A DNA stretch of 64,000 bases, from NCBI RefSeq assembly GCF_031326345.1, contig NZ_CP133671.1:7227501-7291500 (forward strand), in the 5' to 3' direction. The translations under genes were made by a program, and so were the position numbers. Each line of letters begins with the position of its first letter. Positions within the stretch are counted from its first letter, which is position 1. The stretch is from Aureispira sp. CCB-E (GTDB taxonomy: Bacteria; Bacteroidota; Bacteroidia; Chitinophagales; Saprospiraceae). A model generated the notes under the pieces. It was not told the origin of the DNA. It saw nothing but the letters and a program-made list of their open reading frames with translations, and did no database searches. Shown one piece after another: positions 44,730 to 53,890 of the stretch.

Positions 44730-44760
44730 AAAAAAGGCTGTTCCTCAAAGGAACAGCCTC
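44730..44760 (-). terminator. Terminator of dnaN
   Basis: A 9-bp stem GGCTGTTCC (44736-44744) with GGAACAGCC (44750-44758). On the minus strand it is followed by six T. Confidence 0.92.
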
Positions 44761-44792
44761 ATTCTATTATTCTCTCTCTATAAGAGCAAGTC

Positions 44793-45911
44793 TTATACAT
44801 TTAACATAACAGGCATCACAAGCATCAACAAATCTTCGTTGGGGGCTTGTTCTTCTGTTCTAAGGATACCAGCACGATTGGGGCTAGACAACTCAATACG
44901 CACGTTATCTCCACCAATTGTGTTCAACATTTCAATTAAAAACTTTGCATTGAAACCAATTGTCATCGCATCGCCATCATAAAAACAAGGCAATTGTTCG
45001 GTAGCTCGGTTAGAAAAATCCAAATCTTCTGCCTCTATTGTCAAGCTGCTGTCCGATATTTCCAATTTGACCTGATTGGTTGTTTTGTTAGCATAGTTTG
45101 CAATACGTTTCAACGAATTTAAGAAATCCGTTCTTGTAATGCTCATTGTATTGGGATTATCCGAAGGAATAACCGCTCCATAATTGGGATAATTTTCATC
45201 AATAAGGCGACAAGACAATACTTGGTTTCCAAAATAGAAAATCGCATTGGTATCATTATAAGTGATATTCACACTTTGATTGCTATTAGACAACGCATTT
45301 TTCAACAAATTTAATGCTTTTTTGGGCAAAATAAAAGCCCCATCAAGTTCTGTGTCAATATCCGTAAAGCTATATTTAACCAGCTTGTGTGCATCCGTTG
45401 CTACAAAAGTCAACCCTTCGCTATTGATTTGAACAAATACCCCTGTCATTGCCACTTGCGACTCATTCGTACTTGTTGCAAACAATGTTTTGTTGATTCC
45501 TTCTAACAATACCGTTGCAGGAATATCAATATTATCCACCTTATCAGGAGATGGGATTTTTGGAAAATCATTTCCATCTTCTCCTGCCAACTTATATTGG
45601 CCAAACTGAGACGTAACAGCAACAGCAAATGTTTCTAAGTCAATAGAAAATTTTAAAGGTTGTGTAGGCAATTGCTTTAAAGTATCCAACAAAATTCGAG
45701 CAGGAATTGCGACACATCCATCTTCATCTGCATCTACATGCAAAGCAGCCGTCATAAAAGTTTGGTTATCGGTAGCCGTAATGGTCAAGGTATCTCCTTC
45801 TATTTTGAATAAAAAATCTTCCAATATTGGCAAGATAGGATTAGAGCTAATTGCCCCATTAATAATTTGAAGTTGCTCCTTAAGGTCTGCTGAAGAAATA
45901 GAAAATTGCAT
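44793..45911 (-). CDS. dnaN: DNA polymerase III beta clamp
   Basis: 372 residues. Three clamp domains of the usual size: MQFSISSADLKEQLQIINGAISSNPILPILEDFLF (domain 1 start), IPATVLLEGINKTLFATSTNE (domain 2, with the FVQINSEGLTFVATDAHKLV block) and ITRTDFLNSLKRIANYANKT (domain 3), ending MLLVMPVMLNV-like LMLVMPVMLNV. The homodimeric ring tethers polymerase III and repair proteins to DNA. It is not next to dnaA as in many genomes. It is transcribed alone and ends at the hairpin at 44730-44760. Confidence 0.97.
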   Translation of the reverse strand: MQFSISSADLKEQLQIINGAISSNPILPILEDFLFKIEGDTLTITATDNQTFMTAALHVDADEDGCVAIPARILLDTLKQLPTQPLKFSIDLETFAVAVTSQFGQYKLAGEDGNDFPKIPSPDKVDNIDIPATVLLEGINKTLFATSTNESQVAMTGVFVQINSEGLTFVATDAHKLVKYSFTDIDTELDGAFILPKKALNLLKNALSNSNQSVNITYNDTNAIFYFGNQVLSCRLIDENYPNYGAVIPSDNPNTMSITRTDFLNSLKRIANYANKTTNQVKLEISDSSLTIEAEDLDFSNRATEQLPCFYDGDAMTIGFNAKFLIEMLNTIGGDNVRIELSSPNRAGILRTEEQAPNEDLLMLVMPVMLNV

Positions 45912-46671
45912 GGTTTGATTTTACAATAATTTGTTAGAAAATCATACTAAAAAGAATTTGTCTCCTGTACATTTATACATCCTATTTTTAAAACTTAAAT
46001 TTGAGTCGCCAAGTAAAATACTTATAAGGCTCTTAAATCTAAGTACATAATAATTTGAGGCTTGGTATTGGGTAATGTTTTGTAGAGGAACGTCTGAATG
46101 CATACCGACCACATCTAACATTACTTATACAAATTCTTTTAATTCTGTATAATATGGTTTTGAGGTTGCCAATTCATCCTTTTTTAGGCTGATAGTAACA
46201 CTATCAAGGCTCAAAAAAACTGCCCATAAAGGCAAAATCAAGCATTTGTAACTTGAAGATAGAATTTAAACAGGCTCTAACTACAAAAATAGTGTTTTCT
46301 TCGTATAAAGGAAATTTATTGAGGGGATTATAGACAAGAAATCCGAAAGGGCTTTTTATTTGCTCATTTCAATTATCATAATATTCTCATAAAAACACTA
46401 AAATTTCAAACACAGCAACAAAAAAGGGCTTTTTTTGTTATTTTTGTGCAATCAATTTTTAAGACTAAAGAAATGGAATTTTTAGATAAAAAATTCTGTT
46501 CTATCCAATAATACTCTAGAAGTATTTATCATTACTCCGTTGAAACCACGTAGTAGCAGCGCAGCTAAATCATATTAGTTTGATTATCAGCAAGATGCTT
46601 TTTTACGTTTTTCGTAGGAAAACTAAAAAATCAACGGAGTATTAATTTATATCATAAAATAGCAAACAACA
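45912..46671. other. Long divergent intergenic region with repeat copy B
   Basis: 760 nt. It holds repeat copy B (46544-46568) about 100 nt before the Nfu gene, an isolated TATTTTTG (46439-46446) without a good -33 box, and an AT-rich remainder. No gene was supported. Confidence 0.5.
46544..46568 (-). repeat. Dispersed intergenic repeat, copy B
   Basis: On the minus strand GCTGCGCTGCTACTACGTGG is identical to copy C. It is flanked by GGTTTCAACGGAG, whose inverse CAACGGAGT recurs at 46632-46640, so this copy is bounded by a short inverted repeat. Confidence 0.75.
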
Positions 46672-47292
46672 ATGGAAGATAAAAAAATGACTAAACCACC
46701 GGTAATGCTTTATACAGAGCAAACACCCAATCCTGAGACATTAAAATTTGTCACCAACCAAATGTTGTACCCTCGCAAAATGGCTGATTTTCCTGCTGAT
46801 CAACAAGAGTTGGCTGCCGAGTGGTCTCCATTAGCAACAGCCTTGTTCAAATTTGACTACGTTCAAGGGGTTTATATTTGTAATAACTTTGTAACGGTCA
46901 CCAAATCTCCAGAAACAGAGTGGGCAACAGTCATGATGGAGTTAAAAACATTTATCAAAGCTTATGTAGAAGAAGGAAATGTGATCATGAAAGAAGGCTT
47001 TGAAGATATTAAAGCCCAATTGGAAGCTGAGGAAGAAGAACAATATACGGGTGACGATGCCGAATTGGTTGGAAAAATCAAACAACTATTGGATAAATAC
47101 GTTCGCCCAGCCGTAGAAATGGATGGCGGGAACATCAAATTTCATTCTTTTGAAAATGGTGTGGTCAATGTGGTCTTACAAGGATCTTGTAGCGGCTGCC
47201 CATCTTCGTCAGGGACACTAAAAGTAGGCATCGAAGGAATGCTCAAACGCATGGTTCCCGAGGTTAAATCAGTAGAAGCAATCATGGGCTAA
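46672..47292 (+). CDS. Nfu/NifU-type iron-sulfur cluster scaffold
   Basis: 206 residues. The Nfu N-terminal domain (about 12-100; YTEQTPNPETLKFVTNQML, FKFDYVQGVYICNNFVTVTK) is linked by an acidic helix to a NifU C-terminal domain (about 128-205) with the cluster-binding CxxC in GSCSGCPSSSGTLKVGIE. In this family a dimer holds a 4Fe-4S cluster and passes it to target enzymes. It is cytoplasmic. MEDKKMTKPP is the start used; a second ATG five codons in is possible. No suf or isc genes are adjacent. Confidence 0.93.
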   Translation: MEDKKMTKPPVMLYTEQTPNPETLKFVTNQMLYPRKMADFPADQQELAAEWSPLATALFKFDYVQGVYICNNFVTVTKSPETEWATVMMELKTFIKAYVEEGNVIMKEGFEDIKAQLEAEEEEQYTGDDAELVGKIKQLLDKYVRPAVEMDGGNIKFHSFENGVVNVVLQGSCSGCPSSSGTLKVGIEGMLKRMVPEVKSVEAIMG

Positions 47293-47387
47293 GGTGTAAT
47301 TTCCATATAGAATTATTCACTTGCTTTCATGCAAAACCGAGCTCAAATGAACCTTCATTTGGGCTCGATTTAAAAAGACACGACAAC

Positions 47388-48110
47388 ATGCAATCACAAT
47401 TTAGTGCGATCCCCGTTATTACTAAGAACCTCATCATCTTGAACCTTTTGATGTTCTTAGCGGCACAAACATTAGGCAATGCTATTGCTCCTCATCTAAT
47501 GATTTATTATGTGCAAAATCCCATGTTTCAACCCTTCCAACTAGTAACTTCCTTTTTCATGCACGGTGGAATTATGCATATATTTTTTAATATGCTGGTT
47601 TTATTTATGTTTGGGGCAGATACAGAGCGAACCTTGGGACCAAAAAAGTTTTTATTTTTGTACCTTTCAGCAGGCTTCGGAGCCAATTTGCTCTATTTAC
47701 TAGCTAATTATGGCTATGTTCAATACTTGACACAAGGCTTGTCTCCAGAACAATTTGCCTTTGCAACTGGACAAATCAATCAAATTGCAACCACCTTGTA
47801 CAGTCCTGAATTAGATAGCATCCGAGCAACAGCGGGCAAAATTTGGTATACTCCGTCATTAGGTGCATCGGGTGCAACGTATGGCGTATTGTTTACCTTT
47901 GCCATGTTGTATCCCAATAGGATTCTCTACCTAATTATCCCTCCCATGCCTGTCAAAGCCAAATATTTAGCCATTGGGTTTGCCTGTATGGAGTTGTATC
48001 AACAAGTTTATGGAATCAATACCAATATTGGCCACTTTGTTCACTTGTCGGGAGCAGCTATTGCAGTTCTTTTGGTTTGGTTCTGGCGAAAACAAGGGGC
48101 TAGATTTTAA
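47388..48110 (+). CDS. Rhomboid-family intramembrane serine protease (first of two)
   Basis: 240 residues, six or seven helices. Landmarks: FMHGGIMHIFFNMLVLFMFG (the H-x-x-x-N block of helix 2 and the L1 loop), GASGATYGVLF with the nucleophile Ser, and GHFVHLSGAAIAVLL with the catalytic His. An insertion (about 100-155, including GQINQIATTLYSPELDS) between helices 3 and 4 is common in Bacteroidota. It cleaves within or near transmembrane segments. A second rhomboid follows after 150 nt; the tandem pair is a widely conserved Bacteroidota arrangement. Confidence 0.92.
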   Translation: MQSQFSAIPVITKNLIILNLLMFLAAQTLGNAIAPHLMIYYVQNPMFQPFQLVTSFFMHGGIMHIFFNMLVLFMFGADTERTLGPKKFLFLYLSAGFGANLLYLLANYGYVQYLTQGLSPEQFAFATGQINQIATTLYSPELDSIRATAGKIWYTPSLGASGATYGVLFTFAMLYPNRILYLIIPPMPVKAKYLAIGFACMELYQQVYGINTNIGHFVHLSGAAIAVLLVWFWRKQGARF

Positions 48111-48260
48111 GAGAATCTTAAAAACAAAAAAAACAGGCTCGAATATTCGGAAGTCTGCAACTTTATCAAGAACTTAGTATGTTGTACCAAAAGTCACTGT
48201 TTTTACAAGTATTTTGAGACATATCTATTTAGCAAATAACACAAGAACTCAACAGCAACC

Positions 48261-49223
48261 ATGGCAACAAACATCTGGGAAGATTTAAAGCTGCGTTATT
48301 ATCAAGGAAATACCATAATTCGTCTGATTATGGCCAATGTTGCCGTGCATGTTATTATACTGCTCGTCTCCGTGGTATTTTATTTGGCAACCGCAACCAC
48401 AGAGCCTTATTTCAGCTTTATCAGAGAGTGGTTTTATTTCCCTTCAGAAATTGAAAAAATCCCTTTTCGCTTTTGGAGCATTTTTACCTATATGTTTTTG
48501 CATGACTTACGGGGTATTTTTCATATTCTGATGAATATGCTTGTGTTATTCTGGTTTGGTAGTCAACTCAATAGTTTAATTTCAAACGATAAAATTTTTC
48601 CCATCTATATTTGGGGCGGTGTTGTAGGAGCCTTATTTTTTGTCATTGGGTATAATATTTTTCCTCCATTTTGGAATTCCACTGGCAATCTAGTAGGGGC
48701 ATCGGCGAGTGTGATGGCCATTGTTTTGGCCGCCGCTACCCTCAATCCCAAAGGGCGCATGCGCTTTTTTCTGATTGGAGACGTTGAATTACAATACATT
48801 GCTTTAGCTTGGGTTATTTATAATCTAATTGTCATTCCTGGTGATAATCCAGGTGGCGCATTAGCACACTTGGGCGGTGCTTTTATGGGATGGTTTTTTA
48901 TTTATCAATTACGCCGAGGAGTAGACTTATCAAAACCGATTCGCAATGTAGGAGATTGGTTTTTGAGAAAGAGAAGACAGCCTACATCTAAAAAGAAAAA
49001 AACACATCAAAGAGCCGAAAGTCCTTACAAAGCCAAAATGAAGGTTTATAAAGGAAGCCAAAAATCAGATTATTATGGCAATGAGTACGGTCGCTCTTTT
49101 ATGCAAAAATATAAGGAAATGTCTAGAGAAGAATGCCTAGATGCTATTCTGGATAAAATCAAACGCTCTGGATACGACAGTCTTTCAGAAGATGAGAAAG
49201 TATTCTTAGATCGCTATCGCTAA
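48261..49223 (+). CDS. Rhomboid-family protease with cytoplasmic tail (second of two)
   Basis: 320 residues. The rhomboid core (about 18-225) has YMFLHDLRGIFHILMNMLVLFWFG, GASASVMAIVLAAATLNPKG with the nucleophile Ser, and GALAHLGGAFMGWFF with the catalytic His. A long basic tail (about 235-320) follows: KRRQPTSKKKKTHQ, then a conserved-looking end DAILDKIKRSGYDSLSEDEKVFLDRYR. That last helix-rich motif is the DUF6576-type tail of Bacteroidota rhomboids. The partner at 47388 lacks this tail. The two may form a functional pair; substrates are unknown. Confidence 0.92.
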   Translation: MATNIWEDLKLRYYQGNTIIRLIMANVAVHVIILLVSVVFYLATATTEPYFSFIREWFYFPSEIEKIPFRFWSIFTYMFLHDLRGIFHILMNMLVLFWFGSQLNSLISNDKIFPIYIWGGVVGALFFVIGYNIFPPFWNSTGNLVGASASVMAIVLAAATLNPKGRMRFFLIGDVELQYIALAWVIYNLIVIPGDNPGGALAHLGGAFMGWFFIYQLRRGVDLSKPIRNVGDWFLRKRRQPTSKKKKTHQRAESPYKAKMKVYKGSQKSDYYGNEYGRSFMQKYKEMSREECLDAILDKIKRSGYDSLSEDEKVFLDRYR

Positions 49224-49283
49224 CTCTTTTGTACCATCCCATTTCCTAATCTACTCAAATTACTGAGAACTCCTACTTTATTC

Positions 49284-50372
49284 ATGTTTCGTTGGTTAAA
49301 GAATACCTTTACTAAGTTATTATTTGGAGCAAATATTATTGTTAGTTTACTCCTACTTTGTTCTTATTTGGCAATATGGATTCCTCCTTCTACCTTTTAC
49401 TGGTTTGCTCTTTTGGCAAATGGTTATCCTTTTTTGCTGTTAATCAACCTGCTGTTTGCTTTTCTTTGGCTCTATCGACGCAAACGCTATTTTTACCTTT
49501 CTCTGATTGCTATCTTTTTAGGTGGTTCACATTTATTCAATTTAATTGGGTTCAATTGGTCCAATACAGCACCGTCAGAAAATAGTGTCCGAATCATGAG
49601 TTATAATGTGCGTTACTTTAATGCTACCGCCTTATCTGATAAAAAGAAATTAGAACAAGCGCAACAAAAAATATTGCGTACCATAGAAGCCCAAGCGATT
49701 GATATTTTTTGTGGTCAAGAGTTTTCAGGAAAAACAGCTCGATACAACCAAACCGCCAAACAATTTTTGGAAGACAAAATGGGCTTAACGTACCATTTTC
49801 AAGGAGGAGGCAGCAGCTTAGCTATTTTCTCCAAATATCCAATTCTAAAAAAAGGAACCATTGACTTTCCCAATAGTTACAATGGTGCTATTTATGCTGA
49901 TTTAAAATACCATGGTAAAACAATTCGCGTCTATTGTTTTCACTTACAATCTATTGGATTGGGGAGTGATGAACATGAGCTTTTTGACGAAGACAACTTA
50001 TCAACACTAGGTCAAAACGCTACACAAAAAAAATATCAACGCATTAATAATAAATTAAAAGAAGCATTTTTGCAACGAGAAGAACAAGCCAATTTTATTG
50101 CACAACATATTCACAATAGCCCCTACCCTGTTTTGGTTTGTGGTGACATGAATGACACCCCAAGTTCTTATGCTTATGGGCAACTTGCTCAAAATTTGAC
50201 CGATGCTTTTCGAGAAAAAGGAAGTGGTTTAGGAAGCACCTACGCAGGTTTGCTTCCCTTTTTGCGTATCGACTACATTTTTACCAGTCCAATCAATAGC
50301 GTTGAAGCCTTTCGAGTCGTTTCTAATACTTCATCTGACCACTATCCTATTTACACTCATATTCGGTTTTAG
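49284..50372 (+). CDS. Membrane-anchored EEP-family hydrolase
   Basis: 362 residues. Three membrane helices (about 13-90) precede an endonuclease/exonuclease/phosphatase domain (about 103-362). All catalytic motifs are intact: MSYNVRYFN (Asn), FCGQE (Glu), YCFHLQS (His), VCGDMNDTPSS (Asp/Asn) and SSDHYP (Asp/His). The domain faces the periplasm if the helices are counted as three (inference). Bacteroidota genomes commonly have this gene after the two rhomboids. Its substrate is unproven; a phosphodiester of lipid, nucleic acid or cyclic nucleotide type is possible. It contrasts with the catalytically empty relative at 6202-7170. Confidence 0.9.
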   Translation: MFRWLKNTFTKLLFGANIIVSLLLLCSYLAIWIPPSTFYWFALLANGYPFLLLINLLFAFLWLYRRKRYFYLSLIAIFLGGSHLFNLIGFNWSNTAPSENSVRIMSYNVRYFNATALSDKKKLEQAQQKILRTIEAQAIDIFCGQEFSGKTARYNQTAKQFLEDKMGLTYHFQGGGSSLAIFSKYPILKKGTIDFPNSYNGAIYADLKYHGKTIRVYCFHLQSIGLGSDEHELFDEDNLSTLGQNATQKKYQRINNKLKEAFLQREEQANFIAQHIHNSPYPVLVCGDMNDTPSSYAYGQLAQNLTDAFREKGSGLGSTYAGLLPFLRIDYIFTSPINSVEAFRVVSNTSSDHYPIYTHIRF

Positions 50373-50393
50373 GTACATGTTTTCAGACTATAT

Positions 50394-51035
50394 TTACACC
50401 AAAGCTAAAAACCCTTTCAGGTGATTTGTTATATCCGTATTCGCTGGGTGCCATAAAGTGTGTATTCCTGCTTGTCGAGCACCAACCAAATTAGGAGCAT
50501 TGTCGTCTATAAAAAGTGTCTCACTAGCCTTCAACTGTGCATCCTTCAACACATACTCAAAAGCTTCTACATTTGGCTTACGAGCACCAATCAAATGAGA
50601 ATAATACGCTTTATCAAACAAAGCATCAAAATCTGTAATACCATGCTCCTGCTTGGCAATATCCGTAAATGCTGTTAAATGAATGCTATTGGTGTTGCTC
50701 AATAAATAAACGTTGTATCCTCGTTCTTTTAGATCTTGAATTAACGTCAATCCCTTAGCAGGAATATCCAACAACATGGCATTCCAAGCCGTTTCTAACT
50801 GTTCTTCAGTCACTGCATTTTGATTGTATTGTTGCAACGCTCCTATAAATTTAGTGGCATCAATTGCCCCAATTTCAAAATCATTAAAAATATTTTCCTG
50901 ATGAAGTAAAGTAGAAATACGAGCATATTCGGCTTTGCTGCCCGCTAAGGCACAAAAAGCTGCCTCTGTCCACTGTGGTTGTAAGTGGATTAATACACCT
51001 CCCAAATCAAAAATTATATTTTTTATCGCCTCCAT
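50394..51035 (-). CDS. HAD-superfamily hydrolase (YihX-like)
   Basis: 213 residues. HAD motifs: I IIFDLGGVLIHL (nucleophile D10), II YLLSNTNSIH (Ser/Thr), III GARKPNVEAFEYVL (Lys) and IV FIDDNAPNLVGARQAG (acidic pair). The four-helix cap lies between motif I and II. This subgroup dephosphorylates small sugar phosphates such as alpha-D-glucose-1-phosphate; the substrate here is not readable. Convergent with the EEP hydrolase gene; no operon. Confidence 0.9.
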   Translation of the reverse strand: MEAIKNIIFDLGGVLIHLQPQWTEAAFCALAGSKAEYARISTLLHQENIFNDFEIGAIDATKFIGALQQYNQNAVTEEQLETAWNAMLLDIPAKGLTLIQDLKERGYNVYLLSNTNSIHLTAFTDIAKQEHGITDFDALFDKAYYSHLIGARKPNVEAFEYVLKDAQLKASETLFIDDNAPNLVGARQAGIHTLWHPANTDITNHLKGFLALV

Positions 51036-51055
51036 GGAATTATTTTTTAGAAAAA

Positions 51056-51086
51056 TTGTTTTATTAAATACAAATGCTTATTTTTG
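51056..51086 (+). promoter_or_regulatory. Bacteroidota-type promoter of tRNA(CAT)
   Basis: A -33 TTG (51056-51058) and a -7 TATTTTTG (51079-51086) are separated by 20 nt. The -7 box is followed by TGTCGC as in the tRNA-Phe promoter at 9256-9288. Confidence 0.7.
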
Positions 51087-51159
51087 TGTCGCACAAGATA
51101 AGAAGAAAGTATGAATTCTTGGATTCCAAAAATTAACTTTCAATTAATTTGATGTAAAT

Positions 51160-51233
<74 letters not shown>

Positions 51234-51246
51234 CACCAACAAAAGC

Positions 51247-51282
51247 AAAGCCCTGTAAGTGAACAACTTGCAGGGCTTTTTT
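51247..51282 (+). terminator. Terminator of tRNA(CAT)
   Basis: A 14-bp stem, AAAGCCCTGTAAGT (51247-51260) with ACTTGCAGGGCTTT (51266-51279, one G-T pair), then TTTTG. Confidence 0.92.
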
Positions 51283-51319
51283 GTTTTCCTTTCTTACTCT
51301 TTTTATAAAAGAATTGTTT

Positions 51320-51871
51320 TTAAATTTTTCTAAGTATCTCAAGTACATCCTTTTTCCTTTCTTCTAAATGTTCTGGAAACTCTATATACTCCAAATCATC
51401 TTGAGAGTAAACATCATATATTCGAGTCTTAGGCTTTATTTTGAAAATATCCCCATTCACTAAACCTATAACATATCCCCCTCTTATTACTAGCTTTATA
51501 TGATTCTCATTTCTAAACCAACTATTATCTGGTAAGAAATATATCCCTTCTTCCCCATCGCATAAAATATAAACTAGATGTTTATTTGTGATTTTCACAT
51601 CCTTTTGAATTTCTTTTAGGATTACTGTATTGCCTTTAGTCTGGGCAGTTAAAGGATATTGGAAATTTGAGCATTCCTTTTCTGCTGTAATTAATTTCCT
51701 TATAGCATTGGGAATAACTTCATTCTTAGCAAACTCATCTAAATCATCAACCTTTTCCTTTTGAAGTTCCTCTGCTAGCAAAAGACATTCTTTTAGTCTG
51801 GCTTCTATAGTATTTATTCCTGCACTATCTACTTCATCAACTTTTCTTCTTAATTTTTCTGCTATTGTCAT
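51320..51871 (-). CDS. Protein of unknown function in the accessory block
   Basis: 183 residues, no signal peptide or membrane helix. The N-terminal third is a coiled-coil-like charged helix (EKLRRKVDEVDSAGINTIEARLKECLLLAEELQ) and the rest is beta-rich (LVYILCDGEEGIYFLPDNSWF, IKLVIRGGYVIGLVNGDIFK), ending in a helix (LEERKKDVLEILRKI). No family recognised. It lies downstream of the toxin-antitoxin genes on the same strand, and its position next to a tRNA and an IS110 copy points to an accessory origin. It is not obviously part of the toxin module. Confidence 0.65.
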   Translation of the reverse strand: MTIAEKLRRKVDEVDSAGINTIEARLKECLLLAEELQKEKVDDLDEFAKNEVIPNAIRKLITAEKECSNFQYPLTAQTKGNTVILKEIQKDVKITNKHLVYILCDGEEGIYFLPDNSWFRNENHIKLVIRGGYVIGLVNGDIFKIKPKTRIYDVYSQDDLEYIEFPEHLEERKKDVLEILRKI

Positions 51872-51955
51872 ATTTTTTAGGGCTTATCATGGTAATCAAT
51901 TATACCAACTTTTATTATTTAATTCTACTTCTATTGAAGCATCTAGATATACAAA

Positions 51956-52396
51956 TTAGTCTATTACCACATAAAGATAATATTTTCCATCATGTGACTG
52001 CATTCGCCCTCCTCCTCTACGTTGATTCATATTCTGAGGATGACCTTCATACATCTCTATATAATAATTCTCTAACAAATCTATATAATCCTCTCTTGAG
52101 CTTACACATAACAAATACATTTTAGAATAATCATTATAATTCGCAGCTCTTGCTTCTCCTCCATCACCTAACTTAAAACTATTACAGGTTCCTATTAGTA
52201 AATTCAAGTTTCTAGTAATTCTTTGTTTTATAGTACTCAAATCATCCCTGACCTTATACCTTATCAAAAATTCATCACTAATATAATCTTTATTTATTCC
52301 TGATATTCTATCTGATTTTGTTTTATCTGTCAACATCTCATTTAAAATAACAGCTCCTCCTATCACACCTGCTAATGTTGCTAAAAACCTAAACAT
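51956..52396 (-). CDS. Small membrane-anchored protein of unknown function
   Basis: 146 residues. A short N-terminal hydrophobic helix (about 2-20; FRFLATLAGVIGGAVILNEML) would anchor it. The remainder is a polar alpha/beta region (DEFLIRYKVRDDLSTIKQRI, MYLLCVSSREDYIDLLENYY) and ends in KYYLYVVID after a Gly/Arg-rich loop (QRRGGGRMQS). It starts 37 nt after the antitoxin gene stop on the same strand, so it may be in the same transcript. No recognised family. Confidence 0.65.
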   Translation of the reverse strand: MFRFLATLAGVIGGAVILNEMLTDKTKSDRISGINKDYISDEFLIRYKVRDDLSTIKQRITRNLNLLIGTCNSFKLGDGGEARAANYNDYSKMYLLCVSSREDYIDLLENYYIEMYEGHPQNMNQRRGGGRMQSHDGKYYLYVVID

Positions 52397-52432
52397 GATA
52401 ATCTATTTAATTAATATTTTTTATATAAGACC

Positions 52433-53431
52433 TTATACGTGTTTTAAATAGTAAGCATAAGAGTAGTCAATAATACTTTTTGTTTCATGGTTATCTAACC
52501 ATGCTAGTTCTTCATGACTGGCATTTACTATTTTCTTGGTATTGTATTTTTTAAACTTCTTCTCTATTGCATTTAATACATCTAACTCTTGAGGGCTAAA
52601 TAGATCTTGGTTGAAAGCCCCTCCTGTAGGAACACTAAACTTCTTTCCCCAAAATCCATTAGGGAATTTTACATCTGAAATTACGATAACACCTTCTCTA
52701 TCCAAAAGCTCAAAAATACTTTCAAAAGTAGTAGGCACAGGACCTCTTTCTATTGCCCTATATTCCATCCCACTCATAGAATACCCTGTTTCTCTAAAAG
52801 AGAGAAAATCTGAGTAAAATAGTAATTTGTTCAACATTGTTTTCATTGGTTGAATTGCATTAGCAAAGTAAACCACCATCTCTCTTATCTTGTCAAGAGA
52901 AGCCTCTTTATATCCCGTTTTAATATTTGGTTGCTCATTACTAAATAACAATTGCTCCCAATAATAATCCTTAGAACGTTTAACATTAGATAAGGTATTT
53001 ATCCGAGCAAATACCTTTTTCTTTTGAGTCTCATTCAACGCCTCAGATATTTCAACCAAAAACTTAAACTGTTTAGGGTCTTTAGCTACTTGGATTATCT
53101 TACCATTTGAACGATTGGGAACTTCCCCATTTTCATAATCTCTATAAGTATTGGGTCCAAATCCTAAAACCTGAGACATTTTTATCGCAGATAAGTTATA
53201 CTTTTCCCTAATTTCTTTTATTTCATGAATAAAAGGCAGGTTGTGCTTATCCCTGTATTGGCTATGAACCTGTTCTACATTTATTTCGTCAAGCTTAGTA
53301 GTGGTAAACTTTTCTCCACTATCTTTACATAAATAAAAATGGTATTCAATTTTAAACTTTTCTTTTCTAAAAGTTAATACTAAAGGCTCTACCTTTTTTA
53401 CCATTTCTTGACCTGTTATTGGACTTTTCAT
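52433..53431 (-). CDS. Panacea-domain (SocA/DUF4065) antitoxin with MqsA-like HTH
   Basis: 332 residues. The N-terminus (1-70) is MqsA-like (MKSPITGQEMVKKVEPLVLT ... LCKDSGEKFTTTKLDEIN), but only one of the four zinc cysteines of MqsA is left (C35). An Xre-type helix-turn-helix follows (about 72-120; LSAIKMSQVLGFGPNTYRDYENGEVPN). The C-terminal two thirds are a Panacea domain (about 190-332; MLNKLLFYSDFLSFRETGYSMSGMEYRAIERGPVP), known from the SocA antitoxin and many diverse toxin-antitoxin pairs. The toxin gene precedes it by 21 nt. The HTH should let it repress its own promoter, where a perfect palindrome lies at 53820-53833. Confidence 0.92.
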   Translation of the reverse strand: MKSPITGQEMVKKVEPLVLTFRKEKFKIEYHFYLCKDSGEKFTTTKLDEINVEQVHSQYRDKHNLPFIHEIKEIREKYNLSAIKMSQVLGFGPNTYRDYENGEVPNRSNGKIIQVAKDPKQFKFLVEISEALNETQKKKVFARINTLSNVKRSKDYYWEQLLFSNEQPNIKTGYKEASLDKIREMVVYFANAIQPMKTMLNKLLFYSDFLSFRETGYSMSGMEYRAIERGPVPTTFESIFELLDREGVIVISDVKFPNGFWGKKFSVPTGGAFNQDLFSPQELDVLNAIEKKFKKYNTKKIVNASHEELAWLDNHETKSIIDYSYAYYLKHV

Positions 53432-53452
53432 TCTATTCTTTTTATTCTCTTA

Positions 53453-53794
53453 TTAATTAAAAGGATAATTCATTGGGTGTTCAGCGAAATGAAAAGAAAT
53501 ACATATCGTTGAGCAATTAAAAGCTCCCATTGTTACTTTTATATACACTTCTCTGCCTTTGACCAGTTTTCCAAATACCCACAAATCAGGACCTCCATTA
53601 TTATCACCAAGTGGTCCTTCTGAGTAATCTTCTACAGATAAATTTTTGACTATATTCTCTCTCTCTAGAGGACTTATCTCTAACTCAAGTAGTGTTTCTC
53701 TGTTTTTCTCCCGTGCATAAAAAACTATATTAAAAACACTAAGTTTAGCTTTAAAATCATCTAAAAACGCTTCAACATCATCTTCTGTAGCCAT
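53453..53794 (-). CDS. MqsR/RelE-fold-like type II toxin
   Basis: 113 residues. The C-terminal half (LSVEDYSEGPLGDNNGG, DLWVFGKLVKGREVYIKVTM, CISFHFAEHPMNYPFN) matches the small toxin family that pairs with MqsA/Panacea antitoxins in Bacteroidota. The order of strands (WxFGxxVxGxEVYIKV, then ISFH) follows MqsR, an mRNA interferase with a RelE-like fold. The acid/base residues are not certain. The toxin gene comes first and the antitoxin second, as in mqsRA. The toxin is likely to act on translation (inference). Confidence 0.87.
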   Translation of the reverse strand: MATEDDVEAFLDDFKAKLSVFNIVFYAREKNRETLLELEISPLERENIVKNLSVEDYSEGPLGDNNGGPDLWVFGKLVKGREVYIKVTMGAFNCSTICISFHFAEHPMNYPFN

Positions 53795-53819
53795 TGTAAA
53801 ATATAATTAACCAATAAAA

Positions 53820-53833
53820 ACACTTTAAAGTGT
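53820..53833. promoter_or_regulatory. Palindromic operator of the toxin-antitoxin operon
   Basis: ACACTTTAAAGTGT is a perfect 14-bp palindrome placed between the -7 box (53853-53860) and the toxin start codon (53794), just past the expected transcription start. It is the natural site for the antitoxin's HTH. Confidence 0.7.
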
Positions 53834-53852
53834 AAAAACTAATAATAGACTA

Positions 53853-53884
53853 CAAAAATACAACTTTATAATTAAAAACGCAAA
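53853..53884 (-). promoter_or_regulatory. Promoter of the toxin-antitoxin operon
   Basis: On the minus strand TTTG (53884-53881) and TATTTTTG (53860-53853) are separated by 20 nt, a full match to the Bacteroidota -33/-7 pattern. Confidence 0.75.
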
Positions 53885-53890
53885 TCAAAA